A DNA stretch of 64,000 bases, from the NCBI RefSeq assembly GCF_900101125.1, contig NZ_FNFL01000001.1, forward strand, positions 310,001 through 374,000, given 5' to 3'. Positions 18,681 through 28,409 of this stretch are shown here, piece after piece. Within the stretch, counting starts at the first letter, position 1. Each line of letters begins with the position of its first letter. This DNA comes from Sediminibacillus albus. GTDB lineage: Bacteria > Bacillota > Bacilli > Bacillales > Amphibacillaceae. A program made the position numbers and the translations under genes. Below the pieces are notes generated by a model. It had not been told where the DNA came from and did no database searches. It saw only the letters and a program-made list of their open reading frames with translations.

Positions 18681-18830
18681 ACAAAAGTAAAAGCACCTGG
18701 AAAGCGGCATACAGTCTGGACACATCTGTTCAAAATAAGAGAAAACCAAAAGGTCCCCCTTTTATGTTTGACTTATTGAAGAACAGAGAAGGAAGACTGC
18801 CAGCCGCTAGGTCCTGGAGCTGGATGATAC
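18681..18830 (+). repeat. Structured intergenic repeat, copy A2
   Basis: Second tandem copy of the A-type repeat, differing from A1 at only a few positions. All the helices of A1 are preserved except that the outer helix has one changed base (GGTCCT for GGTGCT) near its 3' end. The high identity suggests a recent duplication or gene conversion. Confidence 0.78.
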
Positions 18831-18865
18831 ACTCCCTTTTATGTATTACTTTCATTGTGCAAGAA

Positions 18866-18911
18866 AAAAAGAGTGATTTTCTTTGATGGATAAAAGAAAA
18901 TCACTCTTTTT
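18866..18911. terminator. Long hairpin terminator between ricA and cotE
   Basis: A 19-bp perfect stem (18866-18884 with 18893-18911) with an 8-nt loop is flanked by A and T runs, so it can end transcription in either direction. It is the first strong terminator reached by transcripts leaving miaB-ricA. Confidence 0.78.
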
Positions 18912-18920
18912 AAATGGCCT

Positions 18921-19076
18921 CTGTTGATTGATTCCGCGATGGGCGATCGGTGGTGACGCCTGCGGGAACATAAGCCGAAGATCCACTTGGTTAAATGATT
19001 TTCTTGACCAAGTTAGCTGATGACGTGCGCCCACGGCAAGCATCCACCGACAACCGATTCGTGCAATCAACAACAA
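18921..19076. repeat. Palindromic intergenic element
   Basis: A ~155-bp element bounded by 9-bp inverted ends TGTTGATTG (18922-18930) and CAATCAACA (19064-19072). Inner pairs can be drawn: CGGTGG/CCACCG (18948-18953 with 19044-19049), GCC/GGC (18958-18960 with 19035-19037) and ACTTGGT/ACCAAGT (18985-18991 with 19007-19013). It is more GC-rich than its surroundings. It resembles a widespread type of Bacillaceae intergenic repeat (conserved CCTGCGGGAA segment and GTTGATT ends). It has no coding capacity and no transposase. Confidence 0.55.
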
Positions 19077-19196
19077 ACTTTGACAGCCCCTTTAGATTAA
19101 AAAGACTTTTTCAGGGGCCTCGAAAAACCAAGGGGTTCTCTACAAGCCGAGACTGTCTCTATGGCCAAACAGCCCGATCAACTTATTGATTGCCGG

Positions 19197-19625
19197 TTAA
19201 TGGCTGCATGAAGATCCGTTCCCAAGTTTCGAACCGGTCTCACCAGCTAGCAGGTCGCCGCCAGTAGAGCGGATTACTTCATTGGAAACCTCACGTGCAA
19301 TCGTATTCGTAACTAATTGCAAGATATCATTGATAACCATTTGTGATTCCTTGAATTCTTGTACAATTGGTATATCGTCGATTTCTTTTTCGATTCTATC
19401 TATTTCGGCTTCCGCCTTCTTCTGCGCCTCTTCTTTTCCATAAGCCTGGAAATTCACTGCTTGTTTTTGCATTGCCTTCATTTTCTTAATCAAAATCTGT
19501 ACTTTTTGATTAGCATTCAATTTCGCTTCCAACTGTTTAAAACGATCGATTTCCTCTGTATTAGCCATCATCTGCGCAAGCTTATTCGCCTCTTCGATCA
19601 CTTGTTTTCTAGTAAATTCTGCCAC
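19197..19625 (-). CDS. ricA: RicA (YmcA), RNase Y-associated regulatory protein
   Basis: A 142-residue helical YlbF/YmcA-family protein. In B. subtilis RicA acts with RicF and RicT in a Fe-S-containing complex that works with RNase Y in mRNA maturation and affects competence, biofilm formation and sporulation. The body is a long helical pair (FTRKQVIEEANKLAQMM to PIVQEFKES). The C-terminus ends GSSCSH, with a cysteine where the family supplies an iron-sulfur ligand. The GTG start follows the miaB stop by a single base pair, so the two genes are translationally coupled. Its partner RNase Y is encoded about 7 kb away. Confidence 0.93.
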   Translation of the reverse strand: MAEFTRKQVIEEANKLAQMMANTEEIDRFKQLEAKLNANQKVQILIKKMKAMQKQAVNFQAYGKEEAQKKAEAEIDRIEKEIDDIPIVQEFKESQMVINDILQLVTNTIAREVSNEVIRSTGGDLLAGETGSKLGNGSSCSH

Positions 19626-21206
19626 TTATTTCACCTCTACCGCATCTTCAACCATTTCTCCGTCCAGAGACCAGGTTTTTGCATTAGTTATTTTTACTTC
19701 CACAATTTTTCCGATTGCTGATGTTGGAGCTTTAAAATTGACTAATTTGTTTCTCTCGGTATAGCCAGCCAATACATCAGGGTTTTTCTTACTTTCCCCT
19801 TCGACTAACACTTTCACCGTTTGTCCTTCATACTTTTTCATCGCTTCGGCTGATTGTTTGTTAATTAACTTATTCAAACGCTGCAACCGTTCTTTCTTTA
19901 CCTCCATCGGTATATTATCTTCCCATCTCGCGGCAGGAGTACCTTCTCTTGGAGAATAAATAAAGGTATATGCACTTTCAAAGCCTACTTCTTCTACAAG
20001 GCTTAATGTTTCTTCAAACTGTTCGTCCGTTTCATTCGGAAAACCAACAATAATATCTGTAGTAAGCGTAGCATTAGGCATCGCTGTACGGATTTTATCT
20101 ACTAGTTCTAAATACCTCTCCCTCGTATAACGGCGGGCCATTACTCTTAATACTTCCGAACTTCCAGATTGTACAGGCAGATGAATATGGTCCAGCAGAT
20201 TTCCACCTTTAGCGAGTACTTCTATTAAACGGTCATCAAAGTCTCTCGGATGGGAGGTAGTAAAGCGGACTCGCGGAATATCAATTTTGCTTATTTCATC
20301 CATTAAATCGCCTAGTCCATACTCGATATCGGTTAAATCCTTTCCATAAGCATTAACGTTTTGGCCTAATAGGGTAACCTCTTTGTATCCCTGGGCAGCC
20401 AATTGCCTAACTTCCTGAATAATATCCTCTGGTCGCCGGCTTCTTTCCTTCCCGCGTGTATAAGGTACAATACAGTACGTACAGAATTTGTCGCAGCCGT
20501 ACATGATATTTACCCAGCCCTTTATCTTTCCTTTCCTGACTTTAGGAAGGTTTTCAATGATGTCTCCCTCTTTCGACCATACTTCCACTACCATTTCCTT
20601 ACCGAACATTGCTTCTTTCAGCAGTTGCGGTAAGCGATGGATATTGTGAGTTCCAAAAATCATGTCTATGAATGGGTGCTTTTTAAGAATGCGGTTTACG
20701 ACAGACTCTTCTTGAGACATACAACCACAAACTCCTAAAATAACATCAGGATTTTCTGTTTTAAGCGTCTTTAAATGGCCGATTTCGCCAAAGACTTTAT
20801 TCTCGGCATTTTCCCTGATTGCACAAGTATTAAGCAGAATGATGTCAGCCTCCTGGGCGTTATCCGTCGATTGGTAACCCATGTCTGTCAACAGTCCTGC
20901 CATTACTTCCGTATCATGCTCGTTCATCTGGCAGCCATATGTGCGAATCAAGAATTTTTTATCCTTGCCGATATTCGCCATATCTTCAGGAACTTGATAA
21001 TCATAATGGATTTTTACATCTTCACGCCTTCGCTTCTTAGCCTTTTTTAAGTTGGGAGGCTCATATGTGGTTTGAAAGTATTTCCCGATAAGCTCATCAG
21101 AATCAATATTTTTCAAACGATCCAGGTTTTCTTCCTGGTCGGATTTTATGTCCGCTGGATTGGCCTGGTTAATTTGATTCATTTCTTTCCGTTGTTGTTC
21201 ATTCAT
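19626..21206 (-). CDS. miaB: MiaB, tRNA-2-methylthio-N6-dimethylallyladenosine synthase
   Basis: Radical-SAM methylthiotransferase modifying A37 of tRNAs already prenylated by MiaA. About 526 residues: an N-terminal extension, an MTTase domain with the first cluster ligand in [10 protein letters not shown] and later cysteines in [14 protein letters not shown] and [10 protein letters not shown], a radical-SAM core with the [15 protein letters not shown] three-cysteine motif, and a C-terminal TRAM domain ([14 protein letters not shown] onward). AAAGGAG precedes a GTG (21209) and an ATG (21206); I use the ATG, but the GTG one codon upstream is possible. It forms an operon with ricA. Confidence 0.97.
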   Translation of the reverse strand: MNEQQRKEMNQINQANPADIKSDQEENLDRLKNIDSDELIGKYFQTTYEPPNLKKAKKRRREDVKIHYDYQVPEDMANIGKDKKFLIRTYGCQMNEHDTEVMAGLLTDMGYQSTDNAQEADIILLNTCAIRENAENKVFGEIGHLKTLKTENPDVILGVCGCMSQEESVVNRILKKHPFIDMIFGTHNIHRLPQLLKEAMFGKEMVVEVWSKEGDIIENLPKVRKGKIKGWVNIMYGCDKFCTYCIVPYTRGKERSRRPEDIIQEVRQLAAQGYKEVTLLGQNVNAYGKDLTDIEYGLGDLMDEISKIDIPRVRFTTSHPRDFDDRLIEVLAKGGNLLDHIHLPVQSGSSEVLRVMARRYTRERYLELVDKIRTAMPNATLTTDIIVGFPNETDEQFEETLSLVEEVGFESAYTFIYSPREGTPAARWEDNIPMEVKKERLQRLNKLINKQSAEAMKKYEGQTVKVLVEGESKKNPDVLAGYTERNKLVNFKAPTSAIGKIVEVKITNAKTWSLDGEMVEDAVEVK

Positions 21207-21388
21207 CACGGAAGCTCCTTTCCATTAAATGCTTGTGTTCCGCTCTCGTATGTAACAGCCGGAACGCTTTATTCCATATTGGCTTAAAGGTATCTCCAAT
21301 TTACTTATTATAGCAAGATAAACAATCAAAAATAAAGGGCTTTTGCTTTAATTGTCTATTAAAATCATTAGCTGCCCGAACATCCGAT

Positions 21389-21422
21389 AAAAAATGCGGA
21401 AGACGCAATTCAGCATCTTCCG
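21389..21422 (-). terminator. kbl terminator
   Basis: GCGGAAGA pairs with TCTTCCGC around a 12-nt loop downstream of the kbl stop. The minus strand continues CATTTTTTATC. Confidence 0.82.
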
Positions 21423-21435
21423 CCATCTGAATAAG

Positions 21436-22614
21436 TTATTTAAGTATGTTTAATTGCTTTCCAGCACGCTCAAATGCTTCCAAAGCTTCTTGCAAATCTT
21501 GTTTTGAATGCTCTGCTGTTACAATTGTCCGAACTCTGGCTTTCCCTTTTTGTACTGTCGGAAAAGCAATCCCCTGGGCAAAAACTCCTTCTTTAAATAA
21601 TTGATCAGAAAATTTATGCGTTAGTGCATCATCACCAATCATAACAGGAGTAATTGGAGTCTCGCTAATCCCAATATCGAACCCTAAATCCTGTAGGCCT
21701 TTTTTGAAGAACTTTGTATTTTCCCAAAGCTTATCAATTAGTTCTGGTTCTTCAAGGAGAACATCCAGAGAAGCATTGCAGGCTGCAGTAACTGCAGGAG
21801 GATGGGAGGTACTGAACAAGAATGGACGGCCTTTATGGATTAAATAATCCTTTAAAGACTGGGTACTTGCTACATAACCTCCCAGCACACCAATCGCTTT
21901 ACTAAGTGTTCCTACTTGGATATGCACTCTTCCATCAAGGCCAAAGTGATTCACTGTCCCTCTGCCATTCTCTCCTAGGACACCACTGGCATGGGCATCG
22001 TCTACCATGATTAATGCATCGTACTTTTCTGCCAGCTCAACGATTTCAGGTAAAGGAGCTATGTTGCCATCCATGGAAAATACTCCATCAGTGACTACTA
22101 ATCGTTTACGGTAGTTTTGGGTTTCCTTCAAAGCCTCTTCTAATGAAGCCATATCAACATGCTTATAAATTCTTCGGCCAGCTTTGGTCAACCGTATGCC
22201 ATCAATGATAGAAGCATGGTTCAATTCATCAGAAATGACCACGTCCTGATCTGTAAGTATCGAAGACAACACCCCCTGATTTGTCGTGAAACCAGATTGG
22301 AAAACAAGTGCTGCTTCTGTATGTTTAAATTCCGCCAATCTCTCTTCATAGTCTTCATGCATTTTTAAAGTCCCTGCAATCGTTCTAACCGATCCAGTTC
22401 CAACTCCATAATCGGCTATAGCTTCCTCCGCTGCTTTCTTCATTCGCGGATGGGAAGTCAATCCAAGATAATTGTTGGAAGAAAGCTGGATTACGTTTTT
22501 CCCTTTAATAGTAACTCTTGCTCCTTGCGCAGATTCCAGAGGAATTAAGTGTCGAAATGTACCTTCTTCTTTCATATCATCCAGCTGGTTCTGCAGGTAC
22601 TCAAATCCTTTCAT
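21436..22614 (-). CDS. kbl: 2-amino-3-ketobutyrate CoA ligase (glycine C-acetyltransferase)
   Basis: PLP enzyme that splits 2-amino-3-oxobutyrate with CoA into glycine and acetyl-CoA, the second step of threonine degradation after Tdh. From ATG 22614, behind GGGAGGCG, it has 392 residues, the same as B. subtilis Kbl; the longer open frame overlaps tdh and is not supported. Motifs: [25 protein letters not shown], the Asp in [12 protein letters not shown], and the PLP Lys in [15 protein letters not shown]. It begins 22 bp after tdh; tdh-kbl is one operon. Confidence 0.97.
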   Translation of the reverse strand: MKGFEYLQNQLDDMKEEGTFRHLIPLESAQGARVTIKGKNVIQLSSNNYLGLTSHPRMKKAAEEAIADYGVGTGSVRTIAGTLKMHEDYEERLAEFKHTEAALVFQSGFTTNQGVLSSILTDQDVVISDELNHASIIDGIRLTKAGRRIYKHVDMASLEEALKETQNYRKRLVVTDGVFSMDGNIAPLPEIVELAEKYDALIMVDDAHASGVLGENGRGTVNHFGLDGRVHIQVGTLSKAIGVLGGYVASTQSLKDYLIHKGRPFLFSTSHPPAVTAACNASLDVLLEEPELIDKLWENTKFFKKGLQDLGFDIGISETPITPVMIGDDALTHKFSDQLFKEGVFAQGIAFPTVQKGKARVRTIVTAEHSKQDLQEALEAFERAGKQLNILK

Positions 22615-22636
22615 ATTAAAACGCCTCCCTAAATTA

Positions 22637-23686
22637 TTATGGGTGTAAGACCACTTTACCACATTTTCCTGCATTCATAAGCTCAAAGCCTTTTTCAAAT
22701 TCTTCTAATGAAAAATGATGGGTGATCATTGGAGTAAGGTCCACCTGATTAGAATAAAGCAAACCAGATACCTGCTGCCAAGTCTCAAACATTTTTCTGC
22801 CTGTTATCCCTTGAATGGTAATCCCCTTGAAAACTATATCATTCGTAATATCGATTTCTACCGATCTAGTCGGCAGACTTAGAATAGACACTCTTCCACC
22901 ATTAGTAATCATTTTGAAACCTTGATCAATTGCCGTTGGATGGCCGCTCATTTCGCAGACAACATCCACTCCGTGGCCACCGGTATGCTCTTTAATATAA
23001 TCTACCGGATTAACTTCCGCTGAGTTAAGAATAGTAGTCGCTCCCATTTGTTGAGCCAAATCCAGGCGGTAATCATTTAAATCTAAAGCAAACACCTGCG
23101 AAGCCCCTGCTGCTTTAGCTACTCCTACAGCCATTAGTCCAATTGGACCGCAGCCAATGATCGCAACCGACTTTCCTACAACATCCCCGCTAAGTACGGT
23201 GTGGACAGCATTACCCATAGGCTCCTGCACAGAAGCAATCCCCTCAGGCATGTCGGCAGGATTTTTCCACAAATTGTCCTCAGGTAAAGCAACATATTCT
23301 GCAAAACAGCCATCACGGTCTACTCCGATTATCTCTGTGTTTTCACAGATATGATACTTTCCAGTTAAACATTGCGGACAATGGCCGCAAATAATATGGG
23401 TTTCTGCGCTGACATAGTCGCCTACAGTAACTTTCGCCACTTTTTCCCCGACTTCGACTACCTCACCGGCAAACTCATGGCCAAAAACATACGGAGGATT
23501 CACGCGGCTCTGGGACCATTCATCCCAGTTATAAATATGGACATCTGTTCCACAGATTGATGTCGCCTTCACTTTGATCAACACTTCGCGATCACCAATA
23601 GATGGTATTTGTACCTGCTGAATTTCGGCGCCTTTTTCCCTTCCGTTTTTCACTAATGCTTTCATTGTTCCATTCACAGTGAACAC
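22637..23686 (-). CDS. tdh: L-threonine 3-dehydrogenase
   Basis: Zinc-dependent medium-chain dehydrogenase oxidising L-threonine to 2-amino-3-oxobutyrate with NAD. In up to 349 residues it has the catalytic-zinc Cys in [27 protein letters not shown], the structural-zinc cysteines in [15 protein letters not shown], and a Rossmann glycine motif [12 protein letters not shown]. The start is uncertain: GTG at 23686 lies very near GAGGAG, with another GTG three codons later and an ATG four codons after that. The N-terminal difference does not affect domains. Partner gene kbl follows. Confidence 0.96.
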   Translation of the reverse strand: MFTVNGTMKALVKNGREKGAEIQQVQIPSIGDREVLIKVKATSICGTDVHIYNWDEWSQSRVNPPYVFGHEFAGEVVEVGEKVAKVTVGDYVSAETHIICGHCPQCLTGKYHICENTEIIGVDRDGCFAEYVALPEDNLWKNPADMPEGIASVQEPMGNAVHTVLSGDVVGKSVAIIGCGPIGLMAVGVAKAAGASQVFALDLNDYRLDLAQQMGATTILNSAEVNPVDYIKEHTGGHGVDVVCEMSGHPTAIDQGFKMITNGGRVSILSLPTRSVEIDITNDIVFKGITIQGITGRKMFETWQQVSGLLYSNQVDLTPMITHHFSLEEFEKGFELMNAGKCGKVVLHP

Positions 23687-23794
23687 AACTCCTCAAGTTT
23701 TATCCATTTTTAATTGATATATTCATATTTTAACATGTTAAAAATAATAATCAATCCTGTTTGTCTATTCAGAATGGACATATGAACATATATA

Positions 23795-23832
23795 AAAGCA
23801 ACAGCCTGTTTCGGGAAGGACTGTTGCTTTTA
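23795..23832 (-). terminator. Terminator after the dipeptidase gene
   Basis: AAAAGCAACAG (23795-23805) pairs with CTGTTGCTTTT (23822-23832) and is followed by a T/A-rich tail on the minus strand. Confidence 0.82.
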
Positions 23833-23852
23833 TCATAGGAATAACGCTTATA

Positions 23853-24773
23853 TTAGGCATGGGGAAATTTATTGATAAAATTCTGACAAGTGATTTTATG
23901 TACTGTTTCCACCGGCCAACGCCTTAAAAGCTGCTGCCGAAACTGCTCATAATCTAAAGGGTCATATAGACCAGATACAAATGCTTCTGTTCCATCAAAA
24001 TCGGAGCCCAAACCAATACAGTCTTCAGCACCTTTGTCGATATAATATGCTATATGGCTAATAACATCCTCAACATTTGCTTTTCCCTGGTCATTTAGAA
24101 AGTCAGGAACAAAGGTAACGCCGATCCATGCCTTACGTTTTATTAGTAATTCAATTTGCTGATCATCCAGATTTCTGGGGTGTGATGCTAGGGCAATCAC
24201 ATTTGAATGGCTGGCCATCGGATAGTCTGCTAAATCAAGTACATTGAGAAAACCTTGATACGAAAGATGGGAAACATCTGTCCATATTTTCTCTTTATTT
24301 AATAATTGCACCACTTCTTCACCGAATGAACTTAATCCGGCCCCTCTTTTTTCTTCAATCCCATCGCAGACAGCGTTCGCTTGATTCCACGTCAACCCGA
24401 CTGCACGGACGCCCATTCGGAGCAGAGTTTTTAGCTTTTCCAGGTCATTACCGATGGAGTGACAGCCTTCTAAGGTTAATATTGCGCCTTTTTCACCTTC
24501 CGCTAGGCTGGCCAGGTCTCTTTTACTAGTAATGTGTTTCACGTTCTCATAAGGTTCAACTACTTGTTCATAAAAAATATTCGCCATTTCCAGAGCTGCT
24601 GAATACTGGGCCTCCGCTGCCACTTCCGGAGGTACAAAGATGGCAAAACATTGAACCTTTACAGAGCTGTTCATCCATTTCTGGTAATTGACTTGGAGCT
24701 GATCACTTGAATGAAAAGATAATTGTTGCTGCCATATTTTAACCAATGCATCACAGTGTGCATCAATAATCAT
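23853..24773 (-). CDS. Membrane dipeptidase family (M19) protein
   Basis: Zinc peptidase of the renal dipeptidase/M19 family, 306 residues, TIM-barrel type. It opens with IDAHCDALVKIW carrying the first HxD ligand pair, has the bridging glutamate in LTLEGCHSIGND, WTDVSHLSYQGF, the SHSN-ALASHPRN zinc-histidine region, and the Asp of GLGSDFDGTE. No signal peptide is visible, so it is probably cytosolic. Family members hydrolyse dipeptides, often with D-residues at the second position; the physiological substrate is not known here. It stands between spoVS and tdh as a single-gene unit with its own terminator. Confidence 0.9.
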   Translation of the reverse strand: MIIDAHCDALVKIWQQQLSFHSSDQLQVNYQKWMNSSVKVQCFAIFVPPEVAAEAQYSAALEMANIFYEQVVEPYENVKHITSKRDLASLAEGEKGAILTLEGCHSIGNDLEKLKTLLRMGVRAVGLTWNQANAVCDGIEEKRGAGLSSFGEEVVQLLNKEKIWTDVSHLSYQGFLNVLDLADYPMASHSNVIALASHPRNLDDQQIELLIKRKAWIGVTFVPDFLNDQGKANVEDVISHIAYYIDKGAEDCIGLGSDFDGTEAFVSGLYDPLDYEQFRQQLLRRWPVETVHKITCQNFINKFPHA

Positions 24774-24813
24774 CTACATACCCCCGGTAGTAATCTGTTT
24801 TTGCCATAAGAAA

Positions 24814-24837
24814 GCCCGCTTGCACAAGCAAGCAGGC
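24814..24837 (-). terminator. spoVS terminator
   Basis: GCCCGCTTGC (24814-24823) pairs with GCAAGCAGGC (24828-24837) with one mismatch, loop ACAA. The minus strand continues TTTCTTATGG. Confidence 0.75.
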
Positions 24838-24846
24838 AAAATATAT

Positions 24847-25107
24847 TTATCTAGGTTCGATAATAAGTTTAATAGCAGTCCGTTCCTCGTTATCAATCAT
24901 AATATCAGTAAAAGCCGGAATACAAATTAGATCAACTCCACTTGGGGCCACAAATCCTCGGGCAATTGCAACTGCTTTTACGGCCTGGTTTAATGCCCCA
25001 GCGCCGATTGCCTGTATTTCTGCTGAGCCGCGTTCTCTTAGCACGTTCGCGAGTGCACCTGCTACTGAATTCGGATTTGATTTAGCTGAAACTTTTAATA
25101 TATCCAT
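24847..25107 (-). CDS. spoVS: SpoVS, stage V sporulation protein S
   Basis: An 86-residue Alba-like protein, almost invariant in Bacillales (DILKVSAKSNPNSVAGALANV, AIGAGALNQAVKAVAIARG, and the C-terminal NEERTAIKLIIEPR). In B. subtilis it affects septation, late sporulation and coat assembly through sigma-H-dependent expression; it may bind nucleic acid. It lies 107 bp downstream of ymdB with an AGGAGG ribosome binding site and its own terminator. Confidence 0.97.
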   Translation of the reverse strand: MDILKVSAKSNPNSVAGALANVLRERGSAEIQAIGAGALNQAVKAVAIARGFVAPSGVDLICIPAFTDIMIDNEERTAIKLIIEPR

Positions 25108-25214
25108 TACTAGTACCTCCTTCGTTTTCTAAAGTAGTTCCACTTTTACTATATTCTTGGAGATGATAGTTATTCCCTTTTATTATGGGCTAATTTTTCG
25201 CAAAATTCAAATAA

Positions 25215-26012
25215 TCAACTAAAAAAGGGATGATCGTCATTAATAAGTACCCGCTCAACTTTTTTTGCCATTCCTGAGTTATTATCGATATCTACAATAA
25301 CAGCATTCAATTGTGTTCTTCCCTGTTTCGTCACTTCGAAACGTACCGGCAGATTGGTAAGAAAACGGTTTATCACCGCTTCCTGATCGGTGCCAAGTAT
25401 GCCATCATATGGACCTGTCATTCCTACGTCCGTTATGTAGCCGGTACCCTTTGGAAGAATTCTTTCGTCCGCTGTCTGTGTGTGGGTATGAGTTCCTACT
25501 ACTGCGCTGACCCTGCCATCTAAATACCAGCCCATCGCCTGTTTTTCACTCGTGGCCTCTGCATGAAAATCAACAAATATAAGATTTGTACGCTTTTTAG
25601 CTTCTTCTATCAATTGATCTGCTTTGCGGAAAGGATCATCCAAAGGCGGAAGAAATGCTCTTCCTTGCAAATTGATAACCGCTGCTTCTACATTATTGGA
25701 ACGTACATACACAATACCTTTACCAGGTGTTCCTTCCGGGAAATTAGCAGGTCTCGCCATATATTCAGCATGATCGATAAATTCAAAAATTTCCTTTTTA
25801 TCCCAGGTATGGTTACCCATTGTAACTGCCTGTGCACCTGCTTCCAGAAACTGTTTGTAAATTTTCTCAGTAATCCCTTTTCCAGCTGCTGCATTTTCTC
25901 CATTCACAATACTTATATGTGGTTGAAATTTCTTTTTCAATTTAGGTAAGTAGTCACGAACCATGTCTCTCCCTGGGGAACCAACGACATCTCCGATAAA
26001 TAAAATTCTCAT
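25215..26012 (-). CDS. ymdB: YmdB, metallophosphoesterase (2',3'-cyclic nucleotide phosphodiesterase family)
   Basis: Dinuclear-metal phosphodiesterase. The metal-site motifs are all present: MRILFIGDVVGSPGRD, IVNGENAAAGKG, TMGNHTWDK, FVDFHAEATSEK and VGTHTHTQTAD. In B. subtilis YmdB hydrolyses 2',3'-cAMP and influences motility versus biofilm fate. I start it at ATG 26012 (265 residues), where homology begins; the frame extends 14 codons upstream with no supporting signal. The ribosome binding site is poor (GCAGGAA). It follows rny, as in B. subtilis. Confidence 0.94.
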   Translation of the reverse strand: MRILFIGDVVGSPGRDMVRDYLPKLKKKFQPHISIVNGENAAAGKGITEKIYKQFLEAGAQAVTMGNHTWDKKEIFEFIDHAEYMARPANFPEGTPGKGIVYVRSNNVEAAVINLQGRAFLPPLDDPFRKADQLIEEAKKRTNLIFVDFHAEATSEKQAMGWYLDGRVSAVVGTHTHTQTADERILPKGTGYITDVGMTGPYDGILGTDQEAVINRFLTNLPVRFEVTKQGRTQLNAVIVDIDNNSGMAKKVERVLINDDHPFFS

Positions 26013-26127
26013 TTCCTGCAACCATCCTATCATTTTAATTATTATCAGTTTCACATAGATGACTTACCATGTCAAAATCAACCACGTCAGACGAACATGG
26101 CTTATTATGTATGGTTCCCTGAATTAA

Positions 26128-26159
26128 AAAAATAAAGCGGCTGAAGGCCGCTTTATTTT
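26128..26159 (-). terminator. rny terminator
   Basis: AAAATAAAGCGGC and GCCGCTTTATTTT form a 13-bp stem overlapping the last codons of rny, then a T-run on the minus strand. Confidence 0.85.
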
Positions 26160-27718
26160 GCATATTCTACTGCACGAGTTTCCCGGATAACAGTTACTTT
26201 AATGTGGCCAGGATAATCGAGCTCATCTTCGATTTTCTTTCTAATTTCTCTTGCAATTTTCAAAGCCTCAAGATCGTCTATTTCATCTGGTTTCACCATG
26301 ATTCTTACTTCACGGCCAGCTTGAATAGCAAATGACTTTTCTACGCCTTCATAGGACTCTGAAATTTCTTCCAGCTTCTCGAGTCTCTTAATATAATTCT
26401 CGAGTGTTTCACTTCTAGCTCCCGGTCTGGCAGCAGACAAGGCATCAGCAGCTGCTACCAATACCGCGATAACAGATGTAGGCTCCTCGTCCCCATGATG
26501 CGAAGCAATCGAGTTAATAACGACTTCATGCTCTTTATACTTCATAGCAAGTTCTTTACCAATCTCTACGTGACTGCCTTCCACTTCATGGTCAATAGCC
26601 TTACCGATATCATGGAGTAAGCCGGCCCTTTTTGCGAGAGTTTCATCCTCTCCCAATTCTGCTGCGAGCAACCCTGAAAGATGAGCCACTTCCGTAGAAT
26701 GCTTTAACACATTCTGGCCATAGCTTGTACGATACTTCAAGCGGCCGAGGATTTTAACAAGATCTGGATGGAGTCCATGTGCCCCCACTTCAAAAGTAGT
26801 CTGTTCTCCGACTTCCCGAATATACTCGTCCACTTCTCTTCTCGACTTATCCACCATTTCTTCAATCCTGGCTGGATGGATTCTGCCATCCTGGACAAGC
26901 TTTTCTAAAGCAATGCGGGCTGTTTCTCTTCTAATCGGGTCAAATCCAGATAATATTACAGCCTCTGGTGTATCATCAATAATCAAGTCAATTCCAGTTA
27001 AGGTCTCTAAAGTTCGTATATTTCGTCCTTCTCGTCCGATAATACGTCCTTTCATTTCATCATTCGGCAAATTAACCACCGAGACAGTTGTTTCTGCAAC
27101 ATGATCTGCTGCACAGCGCTGCAAAGCAAGGGATAGAATGCTTTTTGCCTTCTTGTCAGCCTCTTCTTTTGCTCTGTTCTCCGCTTCTTTGATCATTATT
27201 GCCGATTCGTGGGTAACTTCTTGTTCAACCCGTTCTAAAATCACTTGTTTTGCCTGGTCAGTAGTGTATCCGGAAATGCGTTCAAGTTCAGCTTGTTGCT
27301 CACTTATCATAGCTTCCACTTTGCTTTCCATTTCTTCAATTTGTTGTTGTTTTTCTGTTAGAGAATGTTCCCTCGTCTCTAACATTAGCTCGCGCTTATC
27401 CAGCGTTTCACTTTTACGGTCCAGATTTTCTTCTTTTTGCATCAAGCGGCTTTCTTGCCTTTGGAGTTCCGAACGTCTCTCCCGCAATTCTTGATCCGCC
27501 TGCTGACGAAGCTTATGATTTTCATCTTTAGCTTCGAGAAGCGCCTCTTTCTTGGCTGCATCTGCGTTTCGATGCCCTTCTTCTACTATTTGCTTTGCCA
27601 ATTGTTCTGCACTAGAAATCTTTGCTTCAGCAATAGATTTACGAATCAGATAACCAACAACAATACCGACGATAAGGGTAAGCAAAATGGAGATGATAAT
27701 TAGGGTAACTAATTCCAT
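26153..27718 (-). CDS. rny: RNase Y, membrane-anchored endoribonuclease
   Basis: Initiates decay of many mRNAs at the membrane. From ATG 27718, preceded by a strong AGGAGGTG, it has 521 residues: an N-terminal membrane anchor (about 1-24), a long coiled coil (about 30-200, rich in Glu/Lys/Gln), a KH domain ([21 protein letters not shown]) and an HD domain with [12 protein letters not shown] and the downstream SHHGDEE. The longer frame from 27751 would put charged residues before the anchor and is not supported. Partner regulator RicA is encoded at 19.2 kb. Confidence 0.97.
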   Translation of the reverse strand: MELVTLIIISILLTLIVGIVVGYLIRKSIAEAKISSAEQLAKQIVEEGHRNADAAKKEALLEAKDENHKLRQQADQELRERRSELQRQESRLMQKEENLDRKSETLDKRELMLETREHSLTEKQQQIEEMESKVEAMISEQQAELERISGYTTDQAKQVILERVEQEVTHESAIMIKEAENRAKEEADKKAKSILSLALQRCAADHVAETTVSVVNLPNDEMKGRIIGREGRNIRTLETLTGIDLIIDDTPEAVILSGFDPIRRETARIALEKLVQDGRIHPARIEEMVDKSRREVDEYIREVGEQTTFEVGAHGLHPDLVKILGRLKYRTSYGQNVLKHSTEVAHLSGLLAAELGEDETLAKRAGLLHDIGKAIDHEVEGSHVEIGKELAMKYKEHEVVINSIASHHGDEEPTSVIAVLVAAADALSAARPGARSETLENYIKRLEKLEEISESYEGVEKSFAIQAGREVRIMVKPDEIDDLEALKIAREIRKKIEDELDYPGHIKVTVIRETRAVEYAK

Positions 27719-27931
27719 GATTTCACCTCCTCTTGCTATAAATTTGTACAATCAATTTTAGTCGGCATGTACAGTGTCTTTCATTAAATAAACTTTTTTG
27801 AAAAGAATCGTATAATAATAAGAAGAATTATACATATCAATTTTAAGCTTGGAAAATTATATTGTCAAGGAACCGTCAAATTTATGTAATAAACTTTTCC
27901 ATTGACACATAAACTAATAAGATTTGCCCTT

Positions 27932-27970
27932 AAAATTCAACCCCTGCCGATCTGGCAGGGGTTGAATTTT
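27932..27970 (-). terminator. recA terminator
   Basis: A 17-bp perfect stem (27932-27948 with 27954-27970) lies one base past the recA stop codon. Confidence 0.88.
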
Positions 27971-27971
27971 T

Positions 27972-28409
27972 TTACACGTCCATATCAAGTGCTTCCTGGT
28001 TTTCCTTTTCTTCAGTTGCTTCCGGAGCGGTATCCATATTGTAATGGCTGCGCACCGAATTATAAATTTCTTCTTTGATATCTTCATTTTCCTTTAAGAA
28101 CTGCTTCGCATTTTCACGTCCTTGCCCAAGCCGTTCTTCATTATAGGAATACCATGCGCCGCTCTTTTGGACAATATCAAGATCTGAACCGATATCAAGC
28201 AATTCACCTTCTCTGGAGATTCCTTCTCCATACATGATATCTACCTCAGCTTGTTTAAATGGAGGTGCCACTTTATTTTTGACCACTTTAATTTTTGTTT
28301 TATTACCAACCATGTCATTTCCTTGCTTCAACGTTTCGGCTCGGCGCACTTCAAGTCTCACGGAAGAGTAAAACTTAAGCGCACGGCCGCCCGGAGTCGT
28401 TTCAGGATT
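27972..28409 (-). CDS. recA: RecA, exon 2 (C-terminal part)
   Basis: Encodes the last 145 residues of RecA, from [21 protein letters not shown] to the acidic tail ending ALDMDV. It resumes exactly at the residue after the end of exon 1, so removal of the intervening 374 nt restores an in-frame protein of about 347 residues. The segment holds loop L2 and the C-terminal domain ([15 protein letters not shown]). An ATG three codons upstream lies inside the intron, so this is not an independent gene. The recA terminator follows the stop. Confidence 0.93.
   Translation of the reverse strand, partial: NPETTPGGRALKFYSSVRLEVRRAETLKQGNDMVGNKTKIKVVKNKVAPPFKQAEVDIMYGEGISREGELLDIGSDLDIVQKSGAWYSYNEERLGQGRENAKQFLKENEDIKEEIYNSVRSHYNMDTAPEATEEKENQEALDMDV

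Noticed and set aside
18533-18830. CRISPR array near cotE
   Set aside because: There are only two long units of about 148 bp with no short repeat-spacer pattern and no cas genes.
19084-19115. AGCCCCT...AGGGGCC hairpin after the ricA stop as the ricA terminator
   Set aside because: The stem is short with a long loop and no U-run on the minus strand. The 19-bp hairpin at 18866-18911 is the better candidate.
19359-19721. Long + strand frame across ricA and miaB
   Set aside because: Its Phe/Leu-rich composition is what the reverse strand of Lys/Glu-rich ricA gives; both genes beneath it are clearly real.
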